A DNA stretch of 64,000 nt from the NCBI RefSeq assembly GCF_019430945.1, contig NZ_JAHYCB010000001.1, positions 744,001-808,000 on the forward strand, in the 5' to 3' direction. The position numbers and the translations under genes were made by a program. Below the pieces are notes generated by a model. That model ran no database searches and was not told the DNA's origin. It was given only the letters and a program-made list of their open reading frames with translations. Below, piece after piece: positions 47,056-55,265 of the stretch (position 1 is the stretch's first letter; the number at the start of each line of letters is the position of its first letter). This DNA is from Neorhizobium populisoli. GTDB taxonomy: Bacteria > Pseudomonadota > Alphaproteobacteria > Rhizobiales > Rhizobiaceae.

Positions 47056-47931
47056 TTATTGCCGCGGAATGAGCGGCCGCAGCGCGTCGATCAGTTCGGT
47101 TTTGCCATGGCGGACGTCCCCGGCGTTCGGCTCGATATCGATCAACCCGCCTTCGCTATGGGCACCATATAGTTTGGTCAGCAGCTCGGCACCGCTAGGG
47201 CTCAGGATCCGCTCAAAGCTCTCCCGCCATTGTGCGCGCGGCACCGGGCTGGCGGAAACCGGCCGGCCCAATAATTGGCTCACAGTCGCCGCGACATCTG
47301 TGGGGCTGTAGCGGCGCGGACCTTCGGCATGAACCACCTCCACGTCGCGCCGTTCGATGGGCCGCAACAACAGTTCGGCGGCAATCGGGCCAAGGTCCGC
47401 AGCCGAAATCATCGGAAAGGCTCGGTCGACCGGATCGTGAAACACGGGCAACATACCGGACGCCACGGCTGCCGGGATGACGCGTGCCCAGCCTTCCATA
47501 TGTTCCGACGATCGCAGCAACAGCTTGTGGCCGTCGAGTTCGCCAAGCCGCGCTTCGAAGGTGTGAAACATGCTCGGCATGCCGATGTCATGGGTGACGT
47601 GAGCGCCGTAATCCGAAATTGCCAGGACGCGTCGTGAGCCCGCCTGTCGCAGTGCCACAACGAGACTTTCCATCGATTGCCGCATGTCCTCAGCCATATC
47701 CTTCGCCTGCGGTATGGCCGGAAGGATGATCTGCACAGCGTCCGCACCGGCGACCGCCCGCGCAAGAGCGTCCGGATCCTGCAGATCGGCGATGGCGATC
47801 TCACAGCCGATTTCGCTGAGCCGCTCAGCCTTGGCATCGCGCAGGATCGCCCTGACCGGCATGCCTGCCTTGCGTAACGCGACTGCTGTTGAATAACCGA
47901 CCTTACCGGCGGCTCCGACGATTGCAAACAT
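47056..47931 (-). CDS. NmrA-like NAD(P)-binding protein
   Basis: This is a 291-residue atypical SDR. The Rossmann motif is GAAGKVG at the N-terminus (MFAIVGAAGKVGYSTA), followed by a variable C-terminal half. There is no YxxxK at the usual place, as in NmrA/azoreductase-type sensors and reductases. AGGG precedes the ATG at 47929-47931. It is downstream of an AraC regulator on the same strand, its likely regulator. Confidence 0.87.
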   Translation of the reverse strand: MFAIVGAAGKVGYSTAVALRKAGMPVRAILRDAKAERLSEIGCEIAIADLQDPDALARAVAGADAVQIILPAIPQAKDMAEDMRQSMESLVVALRQAGSRRVLAISDYGAHVTHDIGMPSMFHTFEARLGELDGHKLLLRSSEHMEGWARVIPAAVASGMLPVFHDPVDRAFPMISAADLGPIAAELLLRPIERRDVEVVHAEGPRRYSPTDVAATVSQLLGRPVSASPVPRAQWRESFERILSPSGAELLTKLYGAHSEGGLIDIEPNAGDVRHGKTELIDALRPLIPRQ

Positions 47932-47993
47932 GTTCAATTCCCTGGTTGCGATGCAGGACAATTAGGAAATCGAAAGGGCCGCATCGCGCAGAT

Positions 47994-48887
47994 TCAGACG
48001 GGTCTTTGCAATTTCGGTCGGATTTCGTGTGTCGGGCGATCGATCTCGCCCGGCGTCATGCCGAGAACGCGGCGCATGGTCGACGCCATATGGCTCTGAT
48101 GGGCGAAACCGGCGGCAAGCGCGATCTCGCTGGCGGGCATTGTCGTGGTGGCGATCAGCGCGCGGGCATATTCGATGCGGCGGCGGATGACGTATTGATG
48201 CACGGGCGTGCCGGTGCTGTTGCGAAACATCGCCTTGAAGCGCGTGGCGCCGACGCCTGAGACAGCCGCCAGATCGGCGAGATGCAGTTTGCGGTCGAGG
48301 TTGGTTTCGATGAACTCGGTCAACAGCCTGAGCTGCCGCGGGGACAGTTTTGGCGCAGTAAACCCTTCCACCTGCGGGCTGGTGGTCGTGGCGGTTTCGA
48401 TCAGCCGCACCGCCAAGGCATTGGCAAGAAGATCGATATAAAGTGGATCGGACGGGATATCCGCCTCAAGATCGGCCTTGATCGCCCAGCCGATCGCTTC
48501 GATGCGGGCGTCGCGCAACTGAAGCCGTGGAAGAAGCTCGATCTTTGCGGCATCCCTGCCGAGCTCATCGGCAACCTTTTCCAGAAGCGAAGGATGAAGC
48601 TCCAGCCGCAGGATACGGCAATCCGCGTCATCCTCCCAGACGCCGTCGACGCCGGCCGGCACGAAATCGATATCGCCCGGCTTCTGGAGACGTTGCATCC
48701 GCCGGCCGCCGACGGAACAATCCGCGTTGACCGGCGGGCCGAAATGCATGCCCAGCCGATGCAGTTCGCCACCCCGCACCTGCGACGAGACACCGCCCGG
48801 AATATGCACCAGAGCGGCATCAAGGCTGTTCCACGCCCTTCCCGCGCTGGAGAAGAGGACCTGCGGTGATGGTCGTGCAATCGTCAT
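47994..48887 (-). CDS. AraC-family transcriptional regulator
   Basis: This is a 297-residue regulator. The N-terminal half is a ligand or cupin-like domain, and the C-terminal 100 residues hold two helix-turn-helix units (LHLADLAAVSGVGATRF and MPASEIALAAGFAHQSHM), with the conserved GMTPGE near the end. It lies 62 nt upstream of the NmrA-like gene, co-directional, so they are probably one unit. The start ATG (48885-48887) has no strong ribosome site. Confidence 0.9.
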   Translation of the reverse strand: MTIARPSPQVLFSSAGRAWNSLDAALVHIPGGVSSQVRGGELHRLGMHFGPPVNADCSVGGRRMQRLQKPGDIDFVPAGVDGVWEDDADCRILRLELHPSLLEKVADELGRDAAKIELLPRLQLRDARIEAIGWAIKADLEADIPSDPLYIDLLANALAVRLIETATTTSPQVEGFTAPKLSPRQLRLLTEFIETNLDRKLHLADLAAVSGVGATRFKAMFRNSTGTPVHQYVIRRRIEYARALIATTTMPASEIALAAGFAHQSHMASTMRRVLGMTPGEIDRPTHEIRPKLQRPV

Positions 48888-49076
48888 GGTCTGGCGTGCT
48901 CAAGGATTGTCGTTCGGGGCAATGCTACTTCCCAAACGTGGCCGCAACAACGCGGCAATTCAAGCTACGCGTTGTCTTCGATCGTTCTCGAAGAAGACAT
49001 GTAGCCGATCCCGATACCCGGCTCGTTGACAAAGCCCGGCATGCGGGACAATGGAAGGCCAACGAGGATCCCTTCC

Positions 49077-49997
49077 ATGTTTGTTTCCGAAGCGCTTGCC
49101 CTTGCGTCTGCCGCCTGCATTGCGCTCAGCTCCATGTTCATCAACGAGCTCAACGGGCGGGTTCCGCTGATGACGCTGGCGCGCTGGCAGATCACGGCAG
49201 CGTTCCTGATCACTGCTTTTGCGGCAACCCTCTTCGGCGGATGGGCGACGCTCGGTTCGTGGCAGGTGCTGGCGCTGGCCGGCTCCGGGCTGTTCGGCAT
49301 CGCGCTCGCCAGCACCACCTATTTCGCCGCGATCTATTCCGCCGGGCCGCGGGTGACGGCGCTTCTGTTTTCGCTCACCTCGCCGTTTGCCCTGTTGATG
49401 GGCTACGTCGCGTTCGGCGAAACGATCAACATGACGCAGGGGCTCGGCGTCGTGCTCATCCTGGCCGGCATCCTGATTGCCATCGGGGTTCGCCGCCGCA
49501 GGCCGGCGGCGATGATCCCGCTTTCCGACGGCGAGCCGATCGAGGCGCCCGCACCGGAAGACACGCTTTCGCTGACTGGAATCGCGCTCGGGGTGATCAC
49601 CGCTTTCGGCCAGGCGCTCGGCAGCCTGCTCGCCCGCCCCGCCATGGCATCGGGTGTCGAGCCATTTACGGCGATGGCGGTCCGTTCGGGGCTTGCCGTG
49701 ATCTTCTTCTGGGCGCTGCTTGCCGTGCCGCAGATCGCGCGACAGGCGGGGAAGTTTCACAGCCGTGATTTCGCCCTCGCCGTCGTCTCCTCATTTTTCG
49801 GGACGGCGCTTGGCATGGCGCTGTTGATGGGCGCGCTGAAGACCGGCAATGTCGGCATCGTCTCGACGCTGTCATCGATGATGCCGGTGATGATCCTGCC
49901 GATGGTGTGGCTGCGCAGCGGAAAGATGCCGCAACCGGCCGCCTGGGGCGGCGCGGCACTCGCCATCGCCGGCATCGCCCTGATGAGCCTTGCGTAG
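49077..49997 (+). CDS. EamA/DMT-family transporter
   Basis: This is a 306-residue permease with ten membrane segments in two EamA repeats, separated by a cytoplasmic loop (RRRRPAAMIPLSDGEPIEAP, about 145-170). The ATG at 49077 has GAGGA upstream. It probably exports a metabolite. It is oriented divergently from the AraC regulator across a 189-nt gap. Confidence 0.87.
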   Translation: MFVSEALALASAACIALSSMFINELNGRVPLMTLARWQITAAFLITAFAATLFGGWATLGSWQVLALAGSGLFGIALASTTYFAAIYSAGPRVTALLFSLTSPFALLMGYVAFGETINMTQGLGVVLILAGILIAIGVRRRRPAAMIPLSDGEPIEAPAPEDTLSLTGIALGVITAFGQALGSLLARPAMASGVEPFTAMAVRSGLAVIFFWALLAVPQIARQAGKFHSRDFALAVVSSFFGTALGMALLMGALKTGNVGIVSTLSSMMPVMILPMVWLRSGKMPQPAAWGGAALAIAGIALMSLA

Positions 49998-50002
49998 AGC
50001 GC

Positions 50003-50347
50003 TCAGCTCTCTGGCGTCTTTTCGGAAAGGTGGGCGTAGGCGCCCAGAATAGCGGCAAGCAGGCCGGGGAAACGCTCGTCCACTTCACCACAGCGCGAGC
50101 GATTGCGCATTTCCACGCCCTGGCGCTCGCAATGGATCAGGCCCGCTTCACGCAAAATCTTGATGTGCTGCGACAGCGATGATTTCGGGATGACGCGATC
50201 GCCCATGCTGGCAAATGCGGTACACGCTCCGCCCGCACCGATCCCCGCAATCTGCGCATAGATCATCGCCCGCTCCGGATCGGAGAGCGCGTGAAGTATC
50301 CCTTCGGGGCGTATGTCCTCTATTGCGGGGTGAAAAAGCGGTCTCAT
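50003..50347 (-). CDS. ArsR-type winged-helix regulator
   Basis: This is a 114-residue regulator. The helix-turn-helix is in ALSDPERAMIYAQI and the recognition helix in KSSLSQHIKILREAGLI, followed by a wing. It has two Cys (C42 and C73 region), so a thiol or metal sensing role is possible. It is divergent from the SDR gene, with an inverted repeat (50384-50404) in the shared 111-nt gap. No clear Shine-Dalgarno lies before the ATG. Confidence 0.82.
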   Translation of the reverse strand: MRPLFHPAIEDIRPEGILHALSDPERAMIYAQIAGIGAGGACTAFASMGDRVIPKSSLSQHIKILREAGLIHCERQGVEMRNRSRCGEVDERFPGLLAAILGAYAHLSEKTPES

Positions 50348-50383
50348 GATTTTTTATATATGGGGGCTTGAAACGAAGATCAA

Positions 50384-50404
50384 TAGTTCCGAATTTCTGA
50401 ACTA
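50384..50404. promoter_or_regulatory. Inverted repeat operator candidate between ArsR-like gene and SDR
   Basis: TAGTTC (50384-50389) and GAACTA (50399-50404) are perfect arms around 9 nt. The site sits between divergent genes and is a natural target for the ArsR-type protein. Confidence 0.55.
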
Positions 50405-50458
50405 CGGAACCAAGCTGCCAATTCCGGCCGCCCTCCGTATGTTCAAAAGGAATTCGAC

Positions 50459-51205
50459 ATGGGTAAGCTCGCTGGAAAAGTCGCTGTCGTCACAGGGGCA
50501 TCCAAGGGTATCGGCGCGGCAATCGCCAAGGCACTCGCAACGGAGGGTGCAAATGTTGTCGTCAACTATGCTTCGAGCAAGACAGGCGCAGATGCCGTGG
50601 TCGAGGCGATCACGGCCGCCGGCGGCAAGGCCATCGCGGTACAAGGCGATGTTTCCAAGGCCGATCAGGCTCAGGGGTTGATCGATGCCGCAGTCAAGGA
50701 ATTCGGCAAGCTCGATGTGCTGGTCAACAATTCCGGCGTCTACGAATTCGGCGCGATCGAGGACATTACTGAGGAACATTACCGCCGGATGTTCGACGTC
50801 AACGTGCTGGGCGTCCTGCTGACCACCAAATCCGCGGTCAAGCATCTTGGCGAGGGTGGCAGCGTCATCAACATTTCGTCCGTCGTGACCAGCCTCGCTC
50901 CGCCGACATCCGCCGTCTATACAGGCACCAAGGGCGCCGTGGATGCCATTACCGCCGTGCTGGCCAAGGAGCTCGGCCCGCGCAAGATCCGCGTCAACGC
51001 CATCCTCCCCGGCATGGTCGAGACCGAGGGTACCCATACCGCTGGCTTTATCGGCTCGGATTTTGAAACCGGCGCGGTATCCCAGACCCCGCTCGGCCGT
51101 ATCGGCCAGCCGGACGACATCGCTCAGGTGGCAGTCTTCCTCGCATCCGACGATGCGCGCTGGCTGACCGGCGAAAAGCTGGTGGCGAGCGGCGGTTTCC
51201 GTTGA
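50459..51205 (+). CDS. SDR-family oxidoreductase (classical)
   Basis: This is a 248-residue protein with TGASKGIG for cofactor, NNSG in place of NNAG, catalytic Ser in ISSVV, Tyr-Lys in YTGTKGA and a GE-KLVASGG C-terminus. AAAAGG lies upstream of the ATG. It is probably controlled by the divergent ArsR-type regulator. The substrate is unknown; related enzymes reduce ketones or quinones. Confidence 0.93.
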   Translation: MGKLAGKVAVVTGASKGIGAAIAKALATEGANVVVNYASSKTGADAVVEAITAAGGKAIAVQGDVSKADQAQGLIDAAVKEFGKLDVLVNNSGVYEFGAIEDITEEHYRRMFDVNVLGVLLTTKSAVKHLGEGGSVINISSVVTSLAPPTSAVYTGTKGAVDAITAVLAKELGPRKIRVNAILPGMVETEGTHTAGFIGSDFETGAVSQTPLGRIGQPDDIAQVAVFLASDDARWLTGEKLVASGGFR

Positions 51206-51261
51206 TCCCATCGAACATGGTGCGTGCCCATAACAGGGCGCGCACTCGATCATCCGTTCCG

Positions 51262-52137
51262 TCAGACTTCGTCGAAACTCAGCCCCCAATCCTCCTCGCC
51301 ATACCATTCGCCCGCCGTCGGCGGTTCCTGCCAGCGGAAGCTGCGCACCTGATATCCGCGCCGGCTGCGAAACGCCTGTTCAAGCCCCTCATGCCGCCCT
51401 ACCGGGGCCGGTTTCTGCCCTTCCGCCCAGACGAAGGATACCGGCTGTAGGAAGCGGGCGCCAAAACGGTTGCCGGCGCGGCGATCAATCATCAGGAAGG
51501 CGGCGGCGCGGGTAAAGCTGTTGCGGCGACCGCCTTCGGTGCCGGGAAAGCCCAGCGGAAACAGCAGGCGGCCGGAGACAGCGAGGTTTTCGATCCAGGC
51601 TTCCGGCGGATGGTCGAGCGCGAAATTGGCGTAGATCACATCCGCATCCTCCTTCGGCCAATCGGTCGCGTCACCGGTGACGACTTCGACATTCGAGTAG
51701 GCGCCGAGATTCTCCCGTGCTTGCTGCGCCAACGCCTCGTCATATTCGACGGCAACGACTTTTCCGGACGGGCCGACAAGTTCGGCGAGAATAGCGGAAT
51801 AGTAACCGGAGCCCGCACCGAGATGGGCAACCACCTCGCCCTCCCGCACACCAAGCGCATGGATCGCGCCGACATGCAGCGAAGGCATGCCATTGTTGAC
51901 GCCGCGCGCCGTGTCGAGCCCAACCAGGATATCCTGATAAAGGACAATCGGATCCTCGGAGGCGAGCTGCCGATAGTTCTGGAAATCGCTCAGAACCCAT
52001 GGCGGCGGGCCGATGAAGTCTTCGCGCGCGACTTTCGCAAAAGCCGCCAGAAGCCTATCGTCCTTTGCGACACCGGCCTTTGCCAATATCTGCCGCGCAT
52101 AAATCTGCCTGTGTATGGGTTCGTCGCCAAAAGCCAT
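51262..52137 (-). CDS. Protein-L-isoaspartate O-methyltransferase-like protein
   Basis: This is a 291-residue SAM methyltransferase of the PCMT family. The N-terminal region has IGPPPWVLSDFQNY and HLGAGSGYYSAIL as the SAM loop, with VAVEYDEALA as motif II. It is longer than Pcm (about 215) because of a C-terminal extension of some 80 residues ending AGEWYGEEDWGLS. GGAGG precedes the ATG. Repair activity is not proven for this extended form. Confidence 0.85.
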   Translation of the reverse strand: MAFGDEPIHRQIYARQILAKAGVAKDDRLLAAFAKVAREDFIGPPPWVLSDFQNYRQLASEDPIVLYQDILVGLDTARGVNNGMPSLHVGAIHALGVREGEVVAHLGAGSGYYSAILAELVGPSGKVVAVEYDEALAQQARENLGAYSNVEVVTGDATDWPKEDADVIYANFALDHPPEAWIENLAVSGRLLFPLGFPGTEGGRRNSFTRAAAFLMIDRRAGNRFGARFLQPVSFVWAEGQKPAPVGRHEGLEQAFRSRRGYQVRSFRWQEPPTAGEWYGEEDWGLSFDEV

Positions 52138-52286
52138 TCACGCCTCCAATCCTGAGCTGTAAATACTAGCCTACTAAACCTGACGAAATCGCGACAGGTC
52201 ATGGAACCTTCACGGAAATGAATTGGTTCGGCCCGATCCATTCCGGTAGACCGGGCAATAACAAGAACAGAACATCCGGAAACACC

Positions 52287-53198
52287 ATGGCCGCCGAAAC
52301 CACCTCCTCCCCGCCCAAGAACGAGGATACACCGCAGGGTTTCGCCTTCGGGCTGACGGCCTATTTCCTCTGGGGGTTCCTGCCGCTCTACCTGAAGGCA
52401 GTTGCGCATATTCCCTCACTGGAAGTCCTCGCGAACCGGGCGATCTGGTCGGTTCCGGTGGCGGGTATCGTGCTTCTGTTGCTGCGCCGCACCGACGATC
52501 TGAAAACGGCGGTCAAAAATCCGCGCATGCTCGGCATGGCCTGCGTCACGGCTGCGATCATCAGCGTCAATTGGGGTATCTATGTCTGGGCCGTCGCGTC
52601 CGGACATGCGCTGGATGCCGCACTCGGCTATTTTATCAATCCGCTCTTCAGCATCTTTCTGGCCGCCGTCATCCTGAAGGAACGGCTGGGGCGAACACAG
52701 GTCGTCGCCATCTGCCTGGCGGCCGTCGCCGTCGTCATCCTGACCGTCGATGCGGGTGGCCTGCCCTGGGTGTCGATCGGCCTCAGCGTCACCTGGGGTT
52801 TTTATGCGCTCTTCAGAAAGACCCTGCCGATCGGACCCAACCAGGGCTTTTTCCTGGAAGTGCTGCTGATCAGCATTCCGTGCATCCCCTATGTCATCTG
52901 GCTGGAGGCGAGCGGCCAAGGGCATCTTCTCAACGCAACGGGATGGGATACCTTCATCCTGATGGCGGCAGGCGTCGTCACCGCCGGACCACTGATGATC
53001 TATGCCAATGGCGCCAAGCTGCTCAGGCTTTCGACCATCGGCATCATGCAGTATATCGCGCCGACGATGATCTTCCTGTTTGCGGTCTTCGCTTTTCACG
53101 AGCCGCTCAGCCAGGTGAAGCTCGTCGCTTTCGCATTCATCTGGGCCGGCCTCGTCGTCTATACTTGGCCGATGCTGCAGCAGGCGCGCGGACGGTGA
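52287..53198 (+). CDS. rarD: RarD-type EamA transporter, copy 1
   Basis: This is a 303-residue permease. The family signature FGLTAYFLWGFLPLYLKAV and the later YFINPL and FHEPLSQVK segments identify RarD (chloramphenicol-sensitive protein family). Ten membrane segments are expected. The ATG at 52287 has GGAAAC upstream. It is followed 4 nt later by a paralogue. The substrate is unknown. Confidence 0.92.
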   Translation: MAAETTSSPPKNEDTPQGFAFGLTAYFLWGFLPLYLKAVAHIPSLEVLANRAIWSVPVAGIVLLLLRRTDDLKTAVKNPRMLGMACVTAAIISVNWGIYVWAVASGHALDAALGYFINPLFSIFLAAVILKERLGRTQVVAICLAAVAVVILTVDAGGLPWVSIGLSVTWGFYALFRKTLPIGPNQGFFLEVLLISIPCIPYVIWLEASGQGHLLNATGWDTFILMAAGVVTAGPLMIYANGAKLLRLSTIGIMQYIAPTMIFLFAVFAFHEPLSQVKLVAFAFIWAGLVVYTWPMLQQARGR

Positions 53199-53202
53199 GG
53201 CC

Positions 53203-54114
53203 ATGACAACCGAGACCCAGGCGCCCGCCGCCATCCGCGATGACGGCCGCAAAGGTTTCGTCATGGTTCTCGTCGTCTATGTCATCTGGGGCTTCATGCC
53301 GCTCTACATGAAGGCGCTCGGGCATATTCCGCCACTGGAATTTCTGGCCAACCGGGTCATCTGGGCCGTGCCCGTGGCGGGCATGCTCCTTGTGCTTCGC
53401 GGTCGGCTGGGCGATATCACGACCGCCTTGCGCTCACCGCGCATGCTGGCCATGGCGCTGCTGACCGCCACCCTGATCTCCATCAATACCGGCACTTATC
53501 TCTGGGCCGTCAGTGTCGGCCGGGCGCTGGAAGGGGCGATGGGGTATTTCATCAACCCGCTGCTCAACGTTCTGCTCGGAGCGATTTTCCTGAAGGAAAA
53601 GCTATCCGTGACGCAACTCGCGGCGGTCGGTCTGGCAGCGGTCGCCGTCGTCATTCTCACCATCGATGCCGGGCACATTCCCTGGGTGGCGATCACCATG
53701 GCGCTGAGCTGGGGTTTTTACAGCTTCTTCCGCAAGACGCTGCCGATAGGCCCGAACCAGGGCTTCTTTCTGGAAGTTCTGCTGCTTGCCATCGTCGCCC
53801 TGCCCTACATGATCTGGCTCGAAACAAGCGGCCAGGGCCATCTTCTGAACGGACAGCCGGGCGACGTGCCGCTTCTGCTCAGCATCGGCCTGATCACCGC
53901 CATCCCGCTGATGATCTTTGCCGCCGGCGCTAAGATGCTGCCGCTCTCCACGGTCGGCATCATGCAATACATCACTCCGACCATTATTTTCCTGATCGCC
54001 GTGTTTGTCTTCCACGAGCCGCTCAGCCTGGTGAAACTCGGCTGTTTCGCACTGATCTGGACGGCGCTCCTCCTCTACACCGTCTCGATGCTGTTGCAGT
54101 TGCGCGGCCGCTGA
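53203..54114 (+). CDS. rarD: RarD-type EamA transporter, copy 2
   Basis: This is a 303-residue paralogue of copy 1 with the same landmarks (VIWGFMPLYMKALGHIPPLEF, YFINPLLNVLLGAIFLKE and FHEPLSLVKLG). GTGAGG precedes the ATG. The tandem pair probably arose by duplication. Their close spacing would allow a heterodimer or co-expression of two specificities. Confidence 0.92.
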   Translation: MTTETQAPAAIRDDGRKGFVMVLVVYVIWGFMPLYMKALGHIPPLEFLANRVIWAVPVAGMLLVLRGRLGDITTALRSPRMLAMALLTATLISINTGTYLWAVSVGRALEGAMGYFINPLLNVLLGAIFLKEKLSVTQLAAVGLAAVAVVILTIDAGHIPWVAITMALSWGFYSFFRKTLPIGPNQGFFLEVLLLAIVALPYMIWLETSGQGHLLNGQPGDVPLLLSIGLITAIPLMIFAAGAKMLPLSTVGIMQYITPTIIFLIAVFVFHEPLSLVKLGCFALIWTALLLYTVSMLLQLRGR

Positions 54115-54137
54115 CCGTTCAATCTCGGAGAAATGCC

Positions 54138-54467
54138 ATGAAGATGAGCGACATTCCATTCGGCACGACCGACTGGAACGATGTGCCGAAGACCGATCAC
54201 AAGGGCGAAACCGGCTTGGCCACGTGGCAGACCCGCAATTTCGGCAGCATCCGGGTGCGGATCGTTGAATATACGCCGGGTTACCTTGCCGACCACTGGT
54301 GCGTGAAGGGCCATATCCTGCTCTGCCTTGGGGGAGAGCTTCGGACGGAACTCGCCGACGGTCGCGTGTTCACACTGACGCCGGGCATGAGTTACCAGGT
54401 GGCCGACGATGCCGAGCCGCACCGCTCGTCGACCGAGGTCGGTGCGAAGCTCTTCATCGTCGACTGA
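54138..54467 (+). CDS. DHCW-motif cupin-fold protein
   Basis: This is a 109-residue single-domain cupin with the Asp-His-Cys-Trp motif in LADHWCVKGHILLCLGGEL, typical of the small DHCW family. CGGAGAAA precedes the ATG. It follows the RarD pair by 23 nt. Metal-binding and function are unknown for the family. Confidence 0.9.
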   Translation: MKMSDIPFGTTDWNDVPKTDHKGETGLATWQTRNFGSIRVRIVEYTPGYLADHWCVKGHILLCLGGELRTELADGRVFTLTPGMSYQVADDAEPHRSSTEVGAKLFIVD

Positions 54468-54469
54468 TC

Positions 54470-55075
54470 TTACAGGCGGGAGATTACGGCACCTTCGCCG
54501 CTCGTCGGCGGGCGGTCTTCGCCATGCTCTAGGATCGCCGGGACGATATCGTCGACATCGGCGATGACGAGCGGCTGAACGAGATGGGCGCGGTGGATGA
54601 AACCCTGTTCGCGCATATGCGTCACGAGATCGAGCATCGGATCCCAGAAGCCGCCGATATTGGCGAAGACCATCGGCTTTTCATGGCGACCGAGCTGCGC
54701 CCAGGTCATGATCTCGACGATCTCCTCCAGCGTGCCGATGCCGCCCGGCAGGGTCACGAAAGCGTCGGAGCGTTCGAACATCTTGTGCTTGCGCTCGTGC
54801 ATGTCTTTTGTCACGATCAGCTCGTCGAGTTGGCCCAGCGAATGACGTGTGGCCTCCATGTCGACCAGGAATTCGGGAATGATGCCGGTGACCTGGCCGC
54901 CGTTCGACAGGACGCCGGCAGCAACCGCGCCCATGATGCCCTTCGTGCCGCCACCGTAGACGAGCCGAAGCCCATGGGCTGCAATGGATTTTCCAAGCGC
55001 GCGGCCGGCGGCGAGATAGGCTGGATCGCGTCCCGGCTGGGAGCCGCAATAGACGCAGATGGATCGAATCGGCAC
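54470..55075 (-). CDS. LOG-family protein (TIGR00730)
   Basis: This is a 201-residue protein with the Lonely-Guy motif PGGIGTLEE and the conserved YGGGTKGIMG segment. Such proteins release cytokinin bases from their riboside phosphates in plants and some bacteria; many bacterial copies are nucleotide phosphoribohydrolases. The start is GTG at 55073-55075, with GGAG 6 nt upstream; the frame runs much further but without family similarity. It is on the opposite strand to the DHCW gene, with a 2-nt gap. Confidence 0.9.
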   Translation of the reverse strand: MPIRSICVYCGSQPGRDPAYLAAGRALGKSIAAHGLRLVYGGGTKGIMGAVAAGVLSNGGQVTGIIPEFLVDMEATRHSLGQLDELIVTKDMHERKHKMFERSDAFVTLPGGIGTLEEIVEIMTWAQLGRHEKPMVFANIGGFWDPMLDLVTHMREQGFIHRAHLVQPLVIADVDDIVPAILEHGEDRPPTSGEGAVISRL

Positions 55076-55265
55076 AGTTTTCTCCGTATGGCATTTTGGT
55101 ATCGGTGCGGGAACACCCGCAGACCCCAAAATTGCCGGGAAATGCCCGGAAGAGCAAGGGTTTATAGCGTGAAAAGCTTGTGAAGGCGGGAGGAAAAGGT
55201 TAATCCGAATAAGCAATGATGGCGCAGAATCTATAAAGAATCTCCGGCCATCGGGAGAGGCATTG

